NCBI RefSeq assembly: GCF_014230465.1
Contig: NZ_JAAXCY010000015.1
Location: 62,001 to 126,000, forward strand
Direction: 5' to 3'
Origin: Pseudomonas cremoris
GTDB taxonomy: Bacteria; Pseudomonadota; Gammaproteobacteria; Pseudomonadales; Pseudomonadaceae
DNA length: 64,000 bases
A program made the position numbers and the translations under genes. Below are positions 19,099 to 26,624 of the stretch, piece after piece. Position 1 is the first letter of the stretch; every line of letters begins with the position of its first letter. The notes beneath the pieces were generated by a model. That model was not told the origin of the DNA. It made no database searches and saw only the letters and a list, made by a program, of their open reading frames with translations.

Positions 19099-19207
19099 GC
19101 AACACTCCTTATTATTATCAGTGCCCGGCCACGCCGGTTCACCTTGCAACAACAGGCACCTCGCAAGAAGTGCCTGCCTTCAACGGGTGATCAGCCCTTT
19201 ACGAAGT

Positions 19208-19726
19208 TCAGGGGTTGGTGATCGTGATGGTTGCGCCAGACGTGGTGATGTTTAGCGAGGTAATAGTGCAACTGCCTGCCAACGGTTGATTGGTAAAACC
19301 AAGAGTGGCACTAGCACCCGGAGTGAATGAGCCATTAATCGAGGTTAACCCGCAGGTTGACTTGGGAAACGGGAACACGGCAGGCAGGTTGTAACCTACG
19401 TTATCGACTCGAACGGTTGAGAGGCCGGTAGGTACAACAGGCCAAGGCAAACCAGTGATAGTAGGCAGCGCACACAGACCACCGCCCGTTGGGGTAGCAG
19501 TGAGAATTTGCGCGTTACCCGCAGCATCAATACTGCCTGTCACAGACAGCGCGCACGTGACATTCAAATTGTTTGAAGTCGGGGACTTGGCAACGAGAGT
19601 ACCGGTACCGGAAAACGGCGTACCGCCCGTAACTTTTGGATTGAAACTATAGGCATTGGCCATCGAAGCAGCGCCCATGCAAACAACCAAAGCAGACAAC
19701 GATACGAGGGTTTTCAAACTTTTCAT
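19208..19726 (-). CDS. praB: PraB-type secreted alkane-oxidation activator protein
   Basis: 172 residues: a signal peptide (TLVSLSALVVCMGAASMANA) and a mature protein of about 147 residues with few charged residues, several Cys (TCALSV, GLCALP, STCGLTS, GSCTITS) and a beta-rich look. It resembles PraB of P. aeruginosa, an extracellular protein needed for efficient growth on long alkanes (family knowledge). GAGGA precedes the ATG. It lies between the FadL-type porin and a second, diverged copy. A role in making alkanes accessible at the cell surface is inferred. Confidence 0.75.
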   Translation of the reverse strand: MKSLKTLVSLSALVVCMGAASMANAYSFNPKVTGGTPFSGTGTLVAKSPTSNNLNVTCALSVTGSIDAAGNAQILTATPTGGGLCALPTITGLPWPVVPTGLSTVRVDNVGYNLPAVFPFPKSTCGLTSINGSFTPGASATLGFTNQPLAGSCTITSLNITTSGATITITNP

Positions 19727-19859
19727 TGTTTTTCCTCACATGTTATGGCGAATTCATTTCGCCAGGGGTAATGGCCATGATCGAGAAGTCACGGTGAAAC
19801 AAGCAGAACATCCCTTTCCAGCCAAATCTCAATTCATTTACCGCAGCAACATCCGACGG

Positions 19860-20354
19860 TTATTCAACCACTTTGAAGTTGGGCGGCATCTTGATCGACA
19901 CCGTCTTGATCTTGCAGTCTTCACCGATGGGTACATTGGCCGCCTCCAACTTGCCGGTGGCGTTATCCCACGTACCGTCGGCGGTTGAAGGGCCGCACTT
20001 GCCGCCTAGACCAAAGGCATGAACATCCACGCTGATCTTCGACATGGAACCGCTCTTGGTATCTTTGGCCACTAATACCCACGGCAAGTTAATGGCCTCG
20101 ACGCGGCTGCACTTTAGGCCCCCGTCGAATTCGACTTTGTCCACATTCACCGACGTTCCATCCGCTGCCACCTTGCCGGCGACCTTGATGGTGCAGTCGG
20201 CGCTGATCAATGCGCCCTTGGAAAAGCTGATGGGGCCTTGGGCAGTAAACGTACTGCCGGCCGGTTCGATACGTGCAGCCTGGGCCTGGTGATAAACGAT
20301 AAGCCCCAGCGCGGCCAACACGATATGGGTGGTGAACTTGGCAGGTGTTTGCAT
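19860..20354 (-). CDS. PraA/PraB-like secreted protein, diverged paralogue
   Basis: 164 residues with a signal peptide (TTHIVLAALGLIVYHQAQA). The pattern of the neighbouring PraB-like protein recurs: an FTAQGPISFSKG opening, C-I/L-x-V-x-G, a Cys before a LPW triplet (CSRVEAINLPW against CALPTITGLPW) and a Cys pair near the C-terminus. It ends in more charged residues (KMPPNFKVVE) than the first copy. The ATG at 20354 has GAAGGACG upstream; the frame is open further but without a better start. It lies between praB and alkB on the same strand, so is probably expressed with them. Confidence 0.65.
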   Translation of the reverse strand: MQTPAKFTTHIVLAALGLIVYHQAQAARIEPAGSTFTAQGPISFSKGALISADCTIKVAGKVAADGTSVNVDKVEFDGGLKCSRVEAINLPWVLVAKDTKSGSMSKISVDVHAFGLGGKCGPSTADGTWDNATGKLEAANVPIGEDCKIKTVSIKMPPNFKVVE

Positions 20355-20490
20355 GGTGTACGTCCTTCCCTTGAAATTATTTTTGTTAGGGTCAAACAAC
20401 TTCTTGCAACGCTTCATTCACGCATTTCGGGCGAAACAATCCTGCGCGATACACAGATCCCGAGTACGTCAATGGATGTATCAGTTCAAA

Positions 20491-21771
20491 TCAAAACGGC
20501 TTGGAGTTGCCGCTGTACTTCTCCAGGTATTTCAAACGCTGTGAAGGTTGAAGATTGGTCAGGGTGATATCCCCGGCGTAATGATTAAGTACTCGATGGT
20601 CCATTCGACGCCGCCACAAGTAAGGCACATAGGCCCAGACAATCATGCTTGCATAGCCATATGGCAGTTGCGGCGACTCATCAAAGTGGCGCAACGACTG
20701 ATAACTGCGCGTCGGGTTGGCATGGTGATCGGAGTGCCGTTGCAGTTGGAACAGAAAGATATTGGTCACAATCCGATTACTGTTCCAGGAGTGGCGTGGC
20801 GAACAACGTTCATAACGGCCATTGGGTAACTTTTGGCGTTTAAGGCCGTAGTGTTCGACGTAGTTCACGACTTCCAACAGCGAGAAACCGTAGATGCCTT
20901 GGATAATCAGGAACGGAATCACCGCAGCCCCCAACCAGGCAATCATCGCGCCCCACAACACCACGCTGTACATCCAGGCACTGAGAACGCCGTTTTTCCA
21001 GTGCCAGGCCGGCAGGCCGAGTTTGCGCAGGCGTTCGCGCTCCAGGTTCCAGGCCGAGCGTGCGCTGTACCACACCGAGCGCGGCAGGAAGGCCCAGAAG
21101 CTTTCACCGAGGCGCGAACTGGCGGGGTCTTCCGGGGTCGCGACACGCACGTGATGACCACGGTTGTGTTCGGTGTAGAAGTGCCCGTAGAAGGTCGGTG
21201 CCAACGTCACCTTGGCCAGAAAGACTTCCAGTGCATTGGGTTTGTGCCCCAATTCATGGGCGGTGTTGATCGCGATGCCGGTGGCGGCGCCAGTCGACAT
21301 CGCCATGCCCAAGTAGGTGAACCAGCTGGGTTCGCCATGCAATTGAGTGCGGGCGGTGATGTAGGTGGCGGCGTGGGACAGCCAGCTGGAAGGATCGAGA
21401 TGAGCGGCCGCTTGTAGCAGGCCTCCCTGGATGATCCATTCGATACCGCCTGCCGCAAGCCAACCGGTGATCACCACCGACGAGATGACGAAAAGTACGC
21501 CGGTGTAGACGATCCAGCGGTAGTAGCTTTGGGATTCAAGATGGCCGACGGCGGACTCCGGTGGGTTGCTCACGTCTTCACCGAGCAGGCCGTCAATCAG
21601 AGGGATCAGGCCGAAGATCACCAGAACGCCAACCCACCACAATTGCTGAATACCGGTAGTGATGGCGAGTGAGCCAGACAAGAGTGGGGTAGCCAGTGGC
21701 AGGATGCCCAACCACCACAGGTGGCGCTTGCCGTCGGTCCATACACTCGGCGCTGCCAGGGTCTGGTTCAT
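20491..21771 (-). CDS. alkB: Alkane 1-monooxygenase
   Basis: 426 residues. Integral-membrane non-haem di-iron enzyme that hydroxylates n-alkanes at the terminal carbon with electrons from rubredoxin. All signature boxes are present: HELGHK (172-177), EHNRGHH (201-207), NYVEHYGL (303-310) and LQRHSDHHA (343-351). Several hydrophobic helices precede box 1. I start at MNQTLAAPSVW (21771) as in other AlkB proteins; the open frame extends further but without typical sequence. No rubredoxin or rubredoxin reductase gene is in the window, so these are elsewhere. The 306 bp upstream hold only an AT-rich promoter-like region. Confidence 0.95.
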   Translation of the reverse strand: MNQTLAAPSVWTDGKRHLWWLGILPLATPLLSGSLAITTGIQQLWWVGVLVIFGLIPLIDGLLGEDVSNPPESAVGHLESQSYYRWIVYTGVLFVISSVVITGWLAAGGIEWIIQGGLLQAAAHLDPSSWLSHAATYITARTQLHGEPSWFTYLGMAMSTGAATGIAINTAHELGHKPNALEVFLAKVTLAPTFYGHFYTEHNRGHHVRVATPEDPASSRLGESFWAFLPRSVWYSARSAWNLERERLRKLGLPAWHWKNGVLSAWMYSVVLWGAMIAWLGAAVIPFLIIQGIYGFSLLEVVNYVEHYGLKRQKLPNGRYERCSPRHSWNSNRIVTNIFLFQLQRHSDHHANPTRSYQSLRHFDESPQLPYGYASMIVWAYVPYLWRRRMDHRVLNHYAGDITLTNLQPSQRLKYLEKYSGNSKPF

Positions 21772-21903
21772 GGCAGCCTCCGAATGAGGCGAGTAGGCAG
21801 GGACGCGGAAAACAGGTTCGAGGAGCGCTGGATGCCCCGGGAAATCAACCATGCGATAAAAGACGTTTTTTTCATTTTTATTCGCTCTTAGGCATTTCAA
21901 AAA

Positions 21904-21927
21904 TCATTTCAAAATAAACATTGAAAT
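21904..21927. promoter_or_regulatory. AT-rich element upstream of alkB
   Basis: TCATTTCAAAATAAACATTG followed by AAAT. It matches the elements upstream of fadE and the monooxygenase gene and lies about 133 bp before the alkB start. Candidate operator for a lipid or alkane-responsive regulator; the regulator itself is not identified. Confidence 0.4.
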
Positions 21928-22077
21928 ATTTTTTTAAAGAAATAGCGCGGAATCGTTAGGTCGTCAACTAGTTTTTCAAACACTTTTTCATGTGACCGAG
22001 CAGTCTGTTTTTCAGCCGTTTGGTCAGGTGTCTAGGGCAGGCATTGACGCCGCTGAACCGCGATTCGAATTGCGCAA

Positions 22078-23076
22078 TTATTTGCTCGCCAATGCAAAAG
22101 GTGGATGCAACACGCTGGCGTTCGCCGGTGGTCGAGCACGCTTGGCCACCTGCTGCACCACCTCCACCACACGTGCTGTGGCGGTGATCGGCAACATATG
22201 GCCGCGCCCTTCTACCAACTGCAGTTTCAGGCCCGGCACCGTGTCGGCCAAGGCCTGGCCATGTTTACGAAAGTCCAGTACCTGGTCCCGCGCGCCATAG
22301 ATCAAGCCGATGGGCAGGGTCAGTTGCGGGTAGCGCTTGACCATGCCCGGCAGGTGATCGTTGACCTGGTTGATCTCGGTGGACGCTGCATAGAAGTTGT
22401 CGGGGCGCATGCCCAGCAGGCCACCGCCGCGAGTGGCAAAGTCCGCCGGGGGCGCGTCCGGGGCGAACACGCCCTTGACCACCGAGCCTTTGGTCAGCAG
22501 TCCCACCGGCATGGTCAAGGTGTGGGCCATCCAGCGTCGCAACCACCCTGGGCGCACCGCCAATGACAGGAATACCAGTGGCAAGCGGCGTTGGGGGTGG
22601 GTCAAAGGTGCAACCAGGATCAACCCGGATACCGACTCGGGATGATCCAGGGCCAGCGCGAGGGAGATCGCCCCACCGAGGGAATGCCCCAGCACCAACG
22701 GCCGTTCCAGATCCAGGGCCTTGATCAGCCCGGCAATCTGTCGCGCCTGATTCGATAAGCCCGCCGCCGTGCCCGCGTGTCGAGTGGAATAGCCTGACCC
22801 CGGGCGATCAAGCGTGATCACTCGGAAATGCTCACGCAATTGGCCGGACAAGGCGTAGGTCAAGTTGCGACTGCTGCCCATCAACCCGTGAATCATCACC
22901 AGCGGCGGGCCCTTGCCTTCTTCTACATAGTGAAAGCGTTCGCCGTCGACCTCCAGAAAGCGCCCGTTGATCGGCACAGCCGCTTCGATCCGCCGCGTCA
23001 TCCAGCCACTAAAGGCCCACAACACTGCACTCGCGCCGGCAAACGCACCTGCAGCGACAACCCATTCGACAGCCAT
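22078..23076 (-). CDS. Alpha/beta hydrolase, membrane-anchored
   Basis: 332 residues. A hydrophobic N-terminal segment (AAGAFAGASAVLWAFSGWM) suggests a signal anchor. The alpha/beta-hydrolase fold shows the oxyanion loop HGLMGSSRNL, the nucleophile elbow GHSLGGA, an acidic residue in YGARDQVLDF and the catalytic His in GRGHMLPI. The ATG at 23076 has AGAGGA upstream. Divergent from the Baeyer-Villiger monooxygenase gene across 264 bp. It could hydrolyse esters made by that monooxygenase, but this is context only. Confidence 0.85.
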   Translation of the reverse strand: MAVEWVVAAGAFAGASAVLWAFSGWMTRRIEAAVPINGRFLEVDGERFHYVEEGKGPPLVMIHGLMGSSRNLTYALSGQLREHFRVITLDRPGSGYSTRHAGTAAGLSNQARQIAGLIKALDLERPLVLGHSLGGAISLALALDHPESVSGLILVAPLTHPQRRLPLVFLSLAVRPGWLRRWMAHTLTMPVGLLTKGSVVKGVFAPDAPPADFATRGGGLLGMRPDNFYAASTEINQVNDHLPGMVKRYPQLTLPIGLIYGARDQVLDFRKHGQALADTVPGLKLQLVEGRGHMLPITATARVVEVVQQVAKRARPPANASVLHPPFALASK

Positions 23077-23242
23077 AGTTCGGTCCTCTGCATCCCTGCT
23101 GCTGTCGGCCCGACCGGTATTGGTCCAGACCTCAGCCATCGTCCACCCCTGGACCTAAACTTATGTGCATTACCGTGCTCGTCCGTCGGACAAGTCGCAC
23201 ATGAGGAGCCAGTGACTAGCGTAGGCGACATTTTCAGGTAGA

Positions 23243-23265
23243 TTATTTAAAATCTTTTTTAAAAT
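23243..23265. promoter_or_regulatory. AT-rich element upstream of the monooxygenase operon
   Basis: TTATTTAAAATCTTTTTTAA followed by AAT, part of a longer imperfect palindrome (ATTATTT at 23242-23248, AAATAAT at 23262-23268). It aligns with the elements before fadE and alkB and lies 76 bp before the monooxygenase start. Confidence 0.4.
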
Positions 23266-23340
23266 AATTAATTCATTTTTTCTTTGCAATGGTGTTCTAT
23301 CTAAAAGACAAAACAAAAACAGGAGCACGGGAATCCGCCT

Positions 23341-24879
23341 ATGAATGCCCACGACGACTTAATCGACATCGCCATCATTGGCTCAGGCTTTGCCGGCTTG
23401 TGCATGGCCATCAAGCTCAAGGAAGCCGGGATCACCGACTTCTTTATTGCCGAGCAAGCCGACAGCCTCGGCGGCACGTGGCGAGACAACCACTACCCGG
23501 GCTGTGCCTGCGATGTGCAGTCCCATGTGTATTCGTTTTCCTTTGCCCCCAACCCCAACTGGACGCGCCAGTTCGCGCCGCAAGCCGAGATCCGCGCCTA
23601 CCTGGAGCAGTGCGCCGAGCGTTTCGAACTGGCGCCCTACCTGTGTTTCGGCATGGGCCTGGTACGTGCAGTGTTCGATGAGCAACGGCAGCGCTGGCAA
23701 TTGAGCTTCAGCAACGGTCGCCACGTCAGCGCACGGGTGCTGGTCTCGGGGATGGGTGGGTTGTCGCGCCCGGCACTGCCGGACATTCCGGGGCTGGACG
23801 ACTTCAAAGGCGAGCGCTTCCATTCCCAACAGTGGAACCATGGGTATTCGTTGAAGGGCAAACGCGTGGCCGTCATCGGCACGGGCGCCAGCGCTATTCA
23901 GTTCGTGCCGCAGATCGCGCCGCAGGTGGCCCATCTGGACCTGTTCCAACGCACGCCGCCGTGGATCATGCCCAAACCTGACCGGGCGATTTCGCCTGCC
24001 GAACGCCTGTTGTTCAAACACCTGCCCTTCACCCAGCGCCTGCTGCGCGGTGCGTTTTACTGGGCACTGGAGGGCCGCGTGGTCGGCTTTGCACTGCACC
24101 CACGGCTGATGAAAATGGTGCAGAAAATCGCTCAACGCCACCTGCATAAACAAGTGTCCCGCCCTTCCCTGCGCAAGACCTTGACGCCGAACTACACCAT
24201 TGGCTGCAAACGTGTGCTGATCTCCAATGACTATTACCCCGCACTGACCCGCAGCAATGTCGAGGTGGTGACCACCCCGGTGCTACGGGTCGAAGCCGAC
24301 GGCGTAGTCACGGCGGACGGCATCAAGCACCCCGCTGACTGCCTGATTTTCGGCACCGGTTTCCAGGCCACCGATCCCCTGCCCCGGGACTGCATCATCG
24401 GCCGTGGCGGCGTGGACCTGATGGACACCTGGCGCGACGGCGCACATGCCTACAAGGGCACTACGGTGCCGGGTTATCCCAACCTGTTCCTGATCGTCGG
24501 ACCCAACACCGGCCTGGGGCATAACTCGATGATCCTGATGATCGAAGCCCAGGTGACTTACATCCTCGACGCGCTCAAGCAAATGCAGCGGGATCGTATC
24601 GCCACGGTGGACGTCAAGCCGGCGGTGGAAAGCGCCTACAACCTGCACCTGCAGACCAACCTCAAGCGCACCATCTGGAACACCGGCGGCTGCCAGAGCT
24701 GGTACCTCGACCCACGCACCGGCAAGAACACCACCCTGTGGCCCGGCTCGACCTGGCGCTTCAAACAGGTCACCCGGCAGTTTGCGCTCAAGGATTACGT
24801 GGCCGACCTGCTGCCGATCAATGCGCCCGCGCAGCCGGTTGCGCATCCCCTCTCCTCTGCAGAAGGCAGCCTGTCATGA
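23341..24879 (+). CDS. Flavin-containing Baeyer-Villiger-type monooxygenase
   Basis: 512 residues. Uses FAD, NADPH and O2 to insert oxygen next to a ketone or to oxygenate related substrates. FAD motif GSGFAG at 14-19, GGTWRDNHYPGCACD in the flavin region, the Baeyer-Villiger fingerprint F-x-G-x3-H-x3-W as FKGERFHSQQW at 155-165, the second Rossmann motif GTGASA at 180-185, and GPNTGLGHNS near the C-terminus. It heads a three-gene operon with an SDR (ATGA overlap) and a metal-dependent hydrolase. Beside alkB, this suggests turnover of long-chain ketones or alcohols, as an inference. Confidence 0.9.
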   Translation: MNAHDDLIDIAIIGSGFAGLCMAIKLKEAGITDFFIAEQADSLGGTWRDNHYPGCACDVQSHVYSFSFAPNPNWTRQFAPQAEIRAYLEQCAERFELAPYLCFGMGLVRAVFDEQRQRWQLSFSNGRHVSARVLVSGMGGLSRPALPDIPGLDDFKGERFHSQQWNHGYSLKGKRVAVIGTGASAIQFVPQIAPQVAHLDLFQRTPPWIMPKPDRAISPAERLLFKHLPFTQRLLRGAFYWALEGRVVGFALHPRLMKMVQKIAQRHLHKQVSRPSLRKTLTPNYTIGCKRVLISNDYYPALTRSNVEVVTTPVLRVEADGVVTADGIKHPADCLIFGTGFQATDPLPRDCIIGRGGVDLMDTWRDGAHAYKGTTVPGYPNLFLIVGPNTGLGHNSMILMIEAQVTYILDALKQMQRDRIATVDVKPAVESAYNLHLQTNLKRTIWNTGGCQSWYLDPRTGKNTTLWPGSTWRFKQVTRQFALKDYVADLLPINAPAQPVAHPLSSAEGSLS

Positions 24880-25766
24880 AGTCATTCAACGGCCGCGTGG
24901 CGGCGATCACTGGCGCGGCATCCGGCATGGGCCGCGCCCTGGCCCTGGCATTGGCACGGGAAGGCTGCCACCTGGCACTGGCGGACAAAAACAGCCAGGG
25001 CCTTGAGCAAACGCTGTCGCTGATCAAGACCTCAACCCTGTCCCCCGTCACGATCACCACCCGAGTGCTGGATGTGTCCGACCGCCAGGCCGTGGAGGAT
25101 TGGGCTGCGCGCTGCGTTGCCGAACACGGCCAGGTCAACCTGGTGTTCAACAACGCCGGCGTCGCCCTGTCGAGCACGGTGGAAGGGGTGGACTACGCCG
25201 ACCTGGAGTGGATCGTCGGCATCAACTTCTGGGGCGTGGTGTACGGCACCAAAGCGTTCCTGCCGTACCTGAAAGCCTGCGGCGACGGCCATGTGATCAA
25301 CACCTCCAGCGTGTTCGGCCTGTTTGCCCAGCCGGGCATGAGTGGCTACAACGCCACCAAGTTCGCCGTGCGCGGCTTTACCGAATCCCTGCGCCAGGAA
25401 CTGGACATGCAGCGCTGCGGCGTATCGGCCACCTGCGTGCACCCTGGCGGCATTCGGACCGATATCTGCCGCAGCAGTCGCATCGACGCGAACATGACCG
25501 GTTTTCTGATCCACAGCGAACAACAAGCCCGCGCCGACTTCGAAAAACTCTTCATCACCGATGCCGACCAAGCGGCCAAGGTCATCCTGCAAGGTGTGCG
25601 CAAAAACAAACGTCGCGTGCTGATCGGCCGTGACGCGTACTTCCTCGACCTGCTCGCCCGTTGCCTGCCCGCGGCCTATCAGGCGCTGGTGGTGTTCGCC
25701 AGCAAACGCATGGCGCCCAAACCACGCACGCCGGTGTTTGAAACCAACGACGAGCCCCGTCTCTGA
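24876..25766 (+). CDS. Short-chain dehydrogenase/reductase
   Basis: 296 residues. Cofactor motif TGAASGMG (12-19), NNAG (92-95) and catalytic S145, Y158 and K162. The ATG at 24876 overlaps the monooxygenase stop (ATGA). It probably interconverts an alcohol and the ketone used by the upstream monooxygenase. The C-terminal tail is longer than in minimal SDRs and carries a hydrophobic stretch (FLDLLARCLPAAYQALVVFA) that could associate with the membrane. Confidence 0.88.
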   Translation: MKSFNGRVAAITGAASGMGRALALALAREGCHLALADKNSQGLEQTLSLIKTSTLSPVTITTRVLDVSDRQAVEDWAARCVAEHGQVNLVFNNAGVALSSTVEGVDYADLEWIVGINFWGVVYGTKAFLPYLKACGDGHVINTSSVFGLFAQPGMSGYNATKFAVRGFTESLRQELDMQRCGVSATCVHPGGIRTDICRSSRIDANMTGFLIHSEQQARADFEKLFITDADQAAKVILQGVRKNKRRVLIGRDAYFLDLLARCLPAAYQALVVFASKRMAPKPRTPVFETNDEPRL

Positions 25767-25781
25767 ACAGGAGCACGCACT

Positions 25782-26624
25782 ATGTTGCCTATCCGTCGCG
25801 ACATCCATTTCGCCCTGCCCGCCGAACGCATCACCAATTGGCATGAACAGGGTCCGTTCATCACGCATTTTTTCAACGCGTTGTCGCTGCTGTTTCCCCA
25901 GGGTGAGCTGTTTTTCATGGACAGCGTGCGCCACTACCGCCAACGCATCGACGATCCCGAGCTGAAAAAAGCGATCCAGGGCTTTATCGGCCAGGAAGCC
26001 ATGCACAGCCGCGAGCACGTGGCCTACAACGACTTGTTACAAGCCGCTGGCCTGCCGGCACGCACCCTCGACCGCCGGCTCAAATTCATCCTCGACCTGC
26101 AAAAGAAACACTTCGCGCCGTCGTTCAACCTGGCAATCACCATTGCCCTTGAGCACTACACGGCGATGCTGGCGGAGATCCTGCTGAGCGACCCGTCACG
26201 CTTCGGTGATTCCCTCAAGGGCTACCAGCAGATGTGGTACTGGCACGCCCTCGAAGAAACCGAGCACAAGGCCGTTGCCTTTGATGTGTGGAACGCAGTG
26301 ATCAAACCTGGCCCCAAGCGCTATTTGCTGCGCACCGGGACCATGCTGACCACCACGGTGTTCTTTTGGCTGGTGGTGCTGGATTTCCACCTGCGCCTGC
26401 TGATTGCCGACCGCAAGGCGGTTGGGTTCTGGAAAGGCTCCTGGCGCATGCTGAAATTTCTGTACGGACCCAAGGGCGTATTCCCGCGAATGCTGCGGCC
26501 GTGGCTGCACTACTTCAAGCCCGGTTTTCACCCCTGGGACCATGACAACCGCGCACGCTTGGCACACATCGACACGTTGGTCGAAGAGATCGAACAGACT
26601 CGGCGTGGCTATGAGACGGCCTAG
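25782..26624 (+). CDS. Metal-dependent hydrolase family protein (PF10118, ferritin-like)
   Basis: 280 residues. Carries a spaced set of E and H residues typical of this family: E72, H75 and H79 in QEAMHSREH, E124 and H125 in LEHYTAML, and ALEETEHKAVAFDVW with E158/E159 and H162, which together look like a di-metal four-helix bundle. The name hydrolase is historical; the reaction is not established. GAGCACG precedes the ATG, 15 bp after the SDR stop. Members are often encoded beside Baeyer-Villiger-type monooxygenases and SDRs, as here. Its stop overlaps the convergent EAL gene by 4 bp. Confidence 0.85.
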   Translation: MLPIRRDIHFALPAERITNWHEQGPFITHFFNALSLLFPQGELFFMDSVRHYRQRIDDPELKKAIQGFIGQEAMHSREHVAYNDLLQAAGLPARTLDRRLKFILDLQKKHFAPSFNLAITIALEHYTAMLAEILLSDPSRFGDSLKGYQQMWYWHALEETEHKAVAFDVWNAVIKPGPKRYLLRTGTMLTTTVFFWLVVLDFHLRLLIADRKAVGFWKGSWRMLKFLYGPKGVFPRMLRPWLHYFKPGFHPWDHDNRARLAHIDTLVEEIEQTRRGYETA

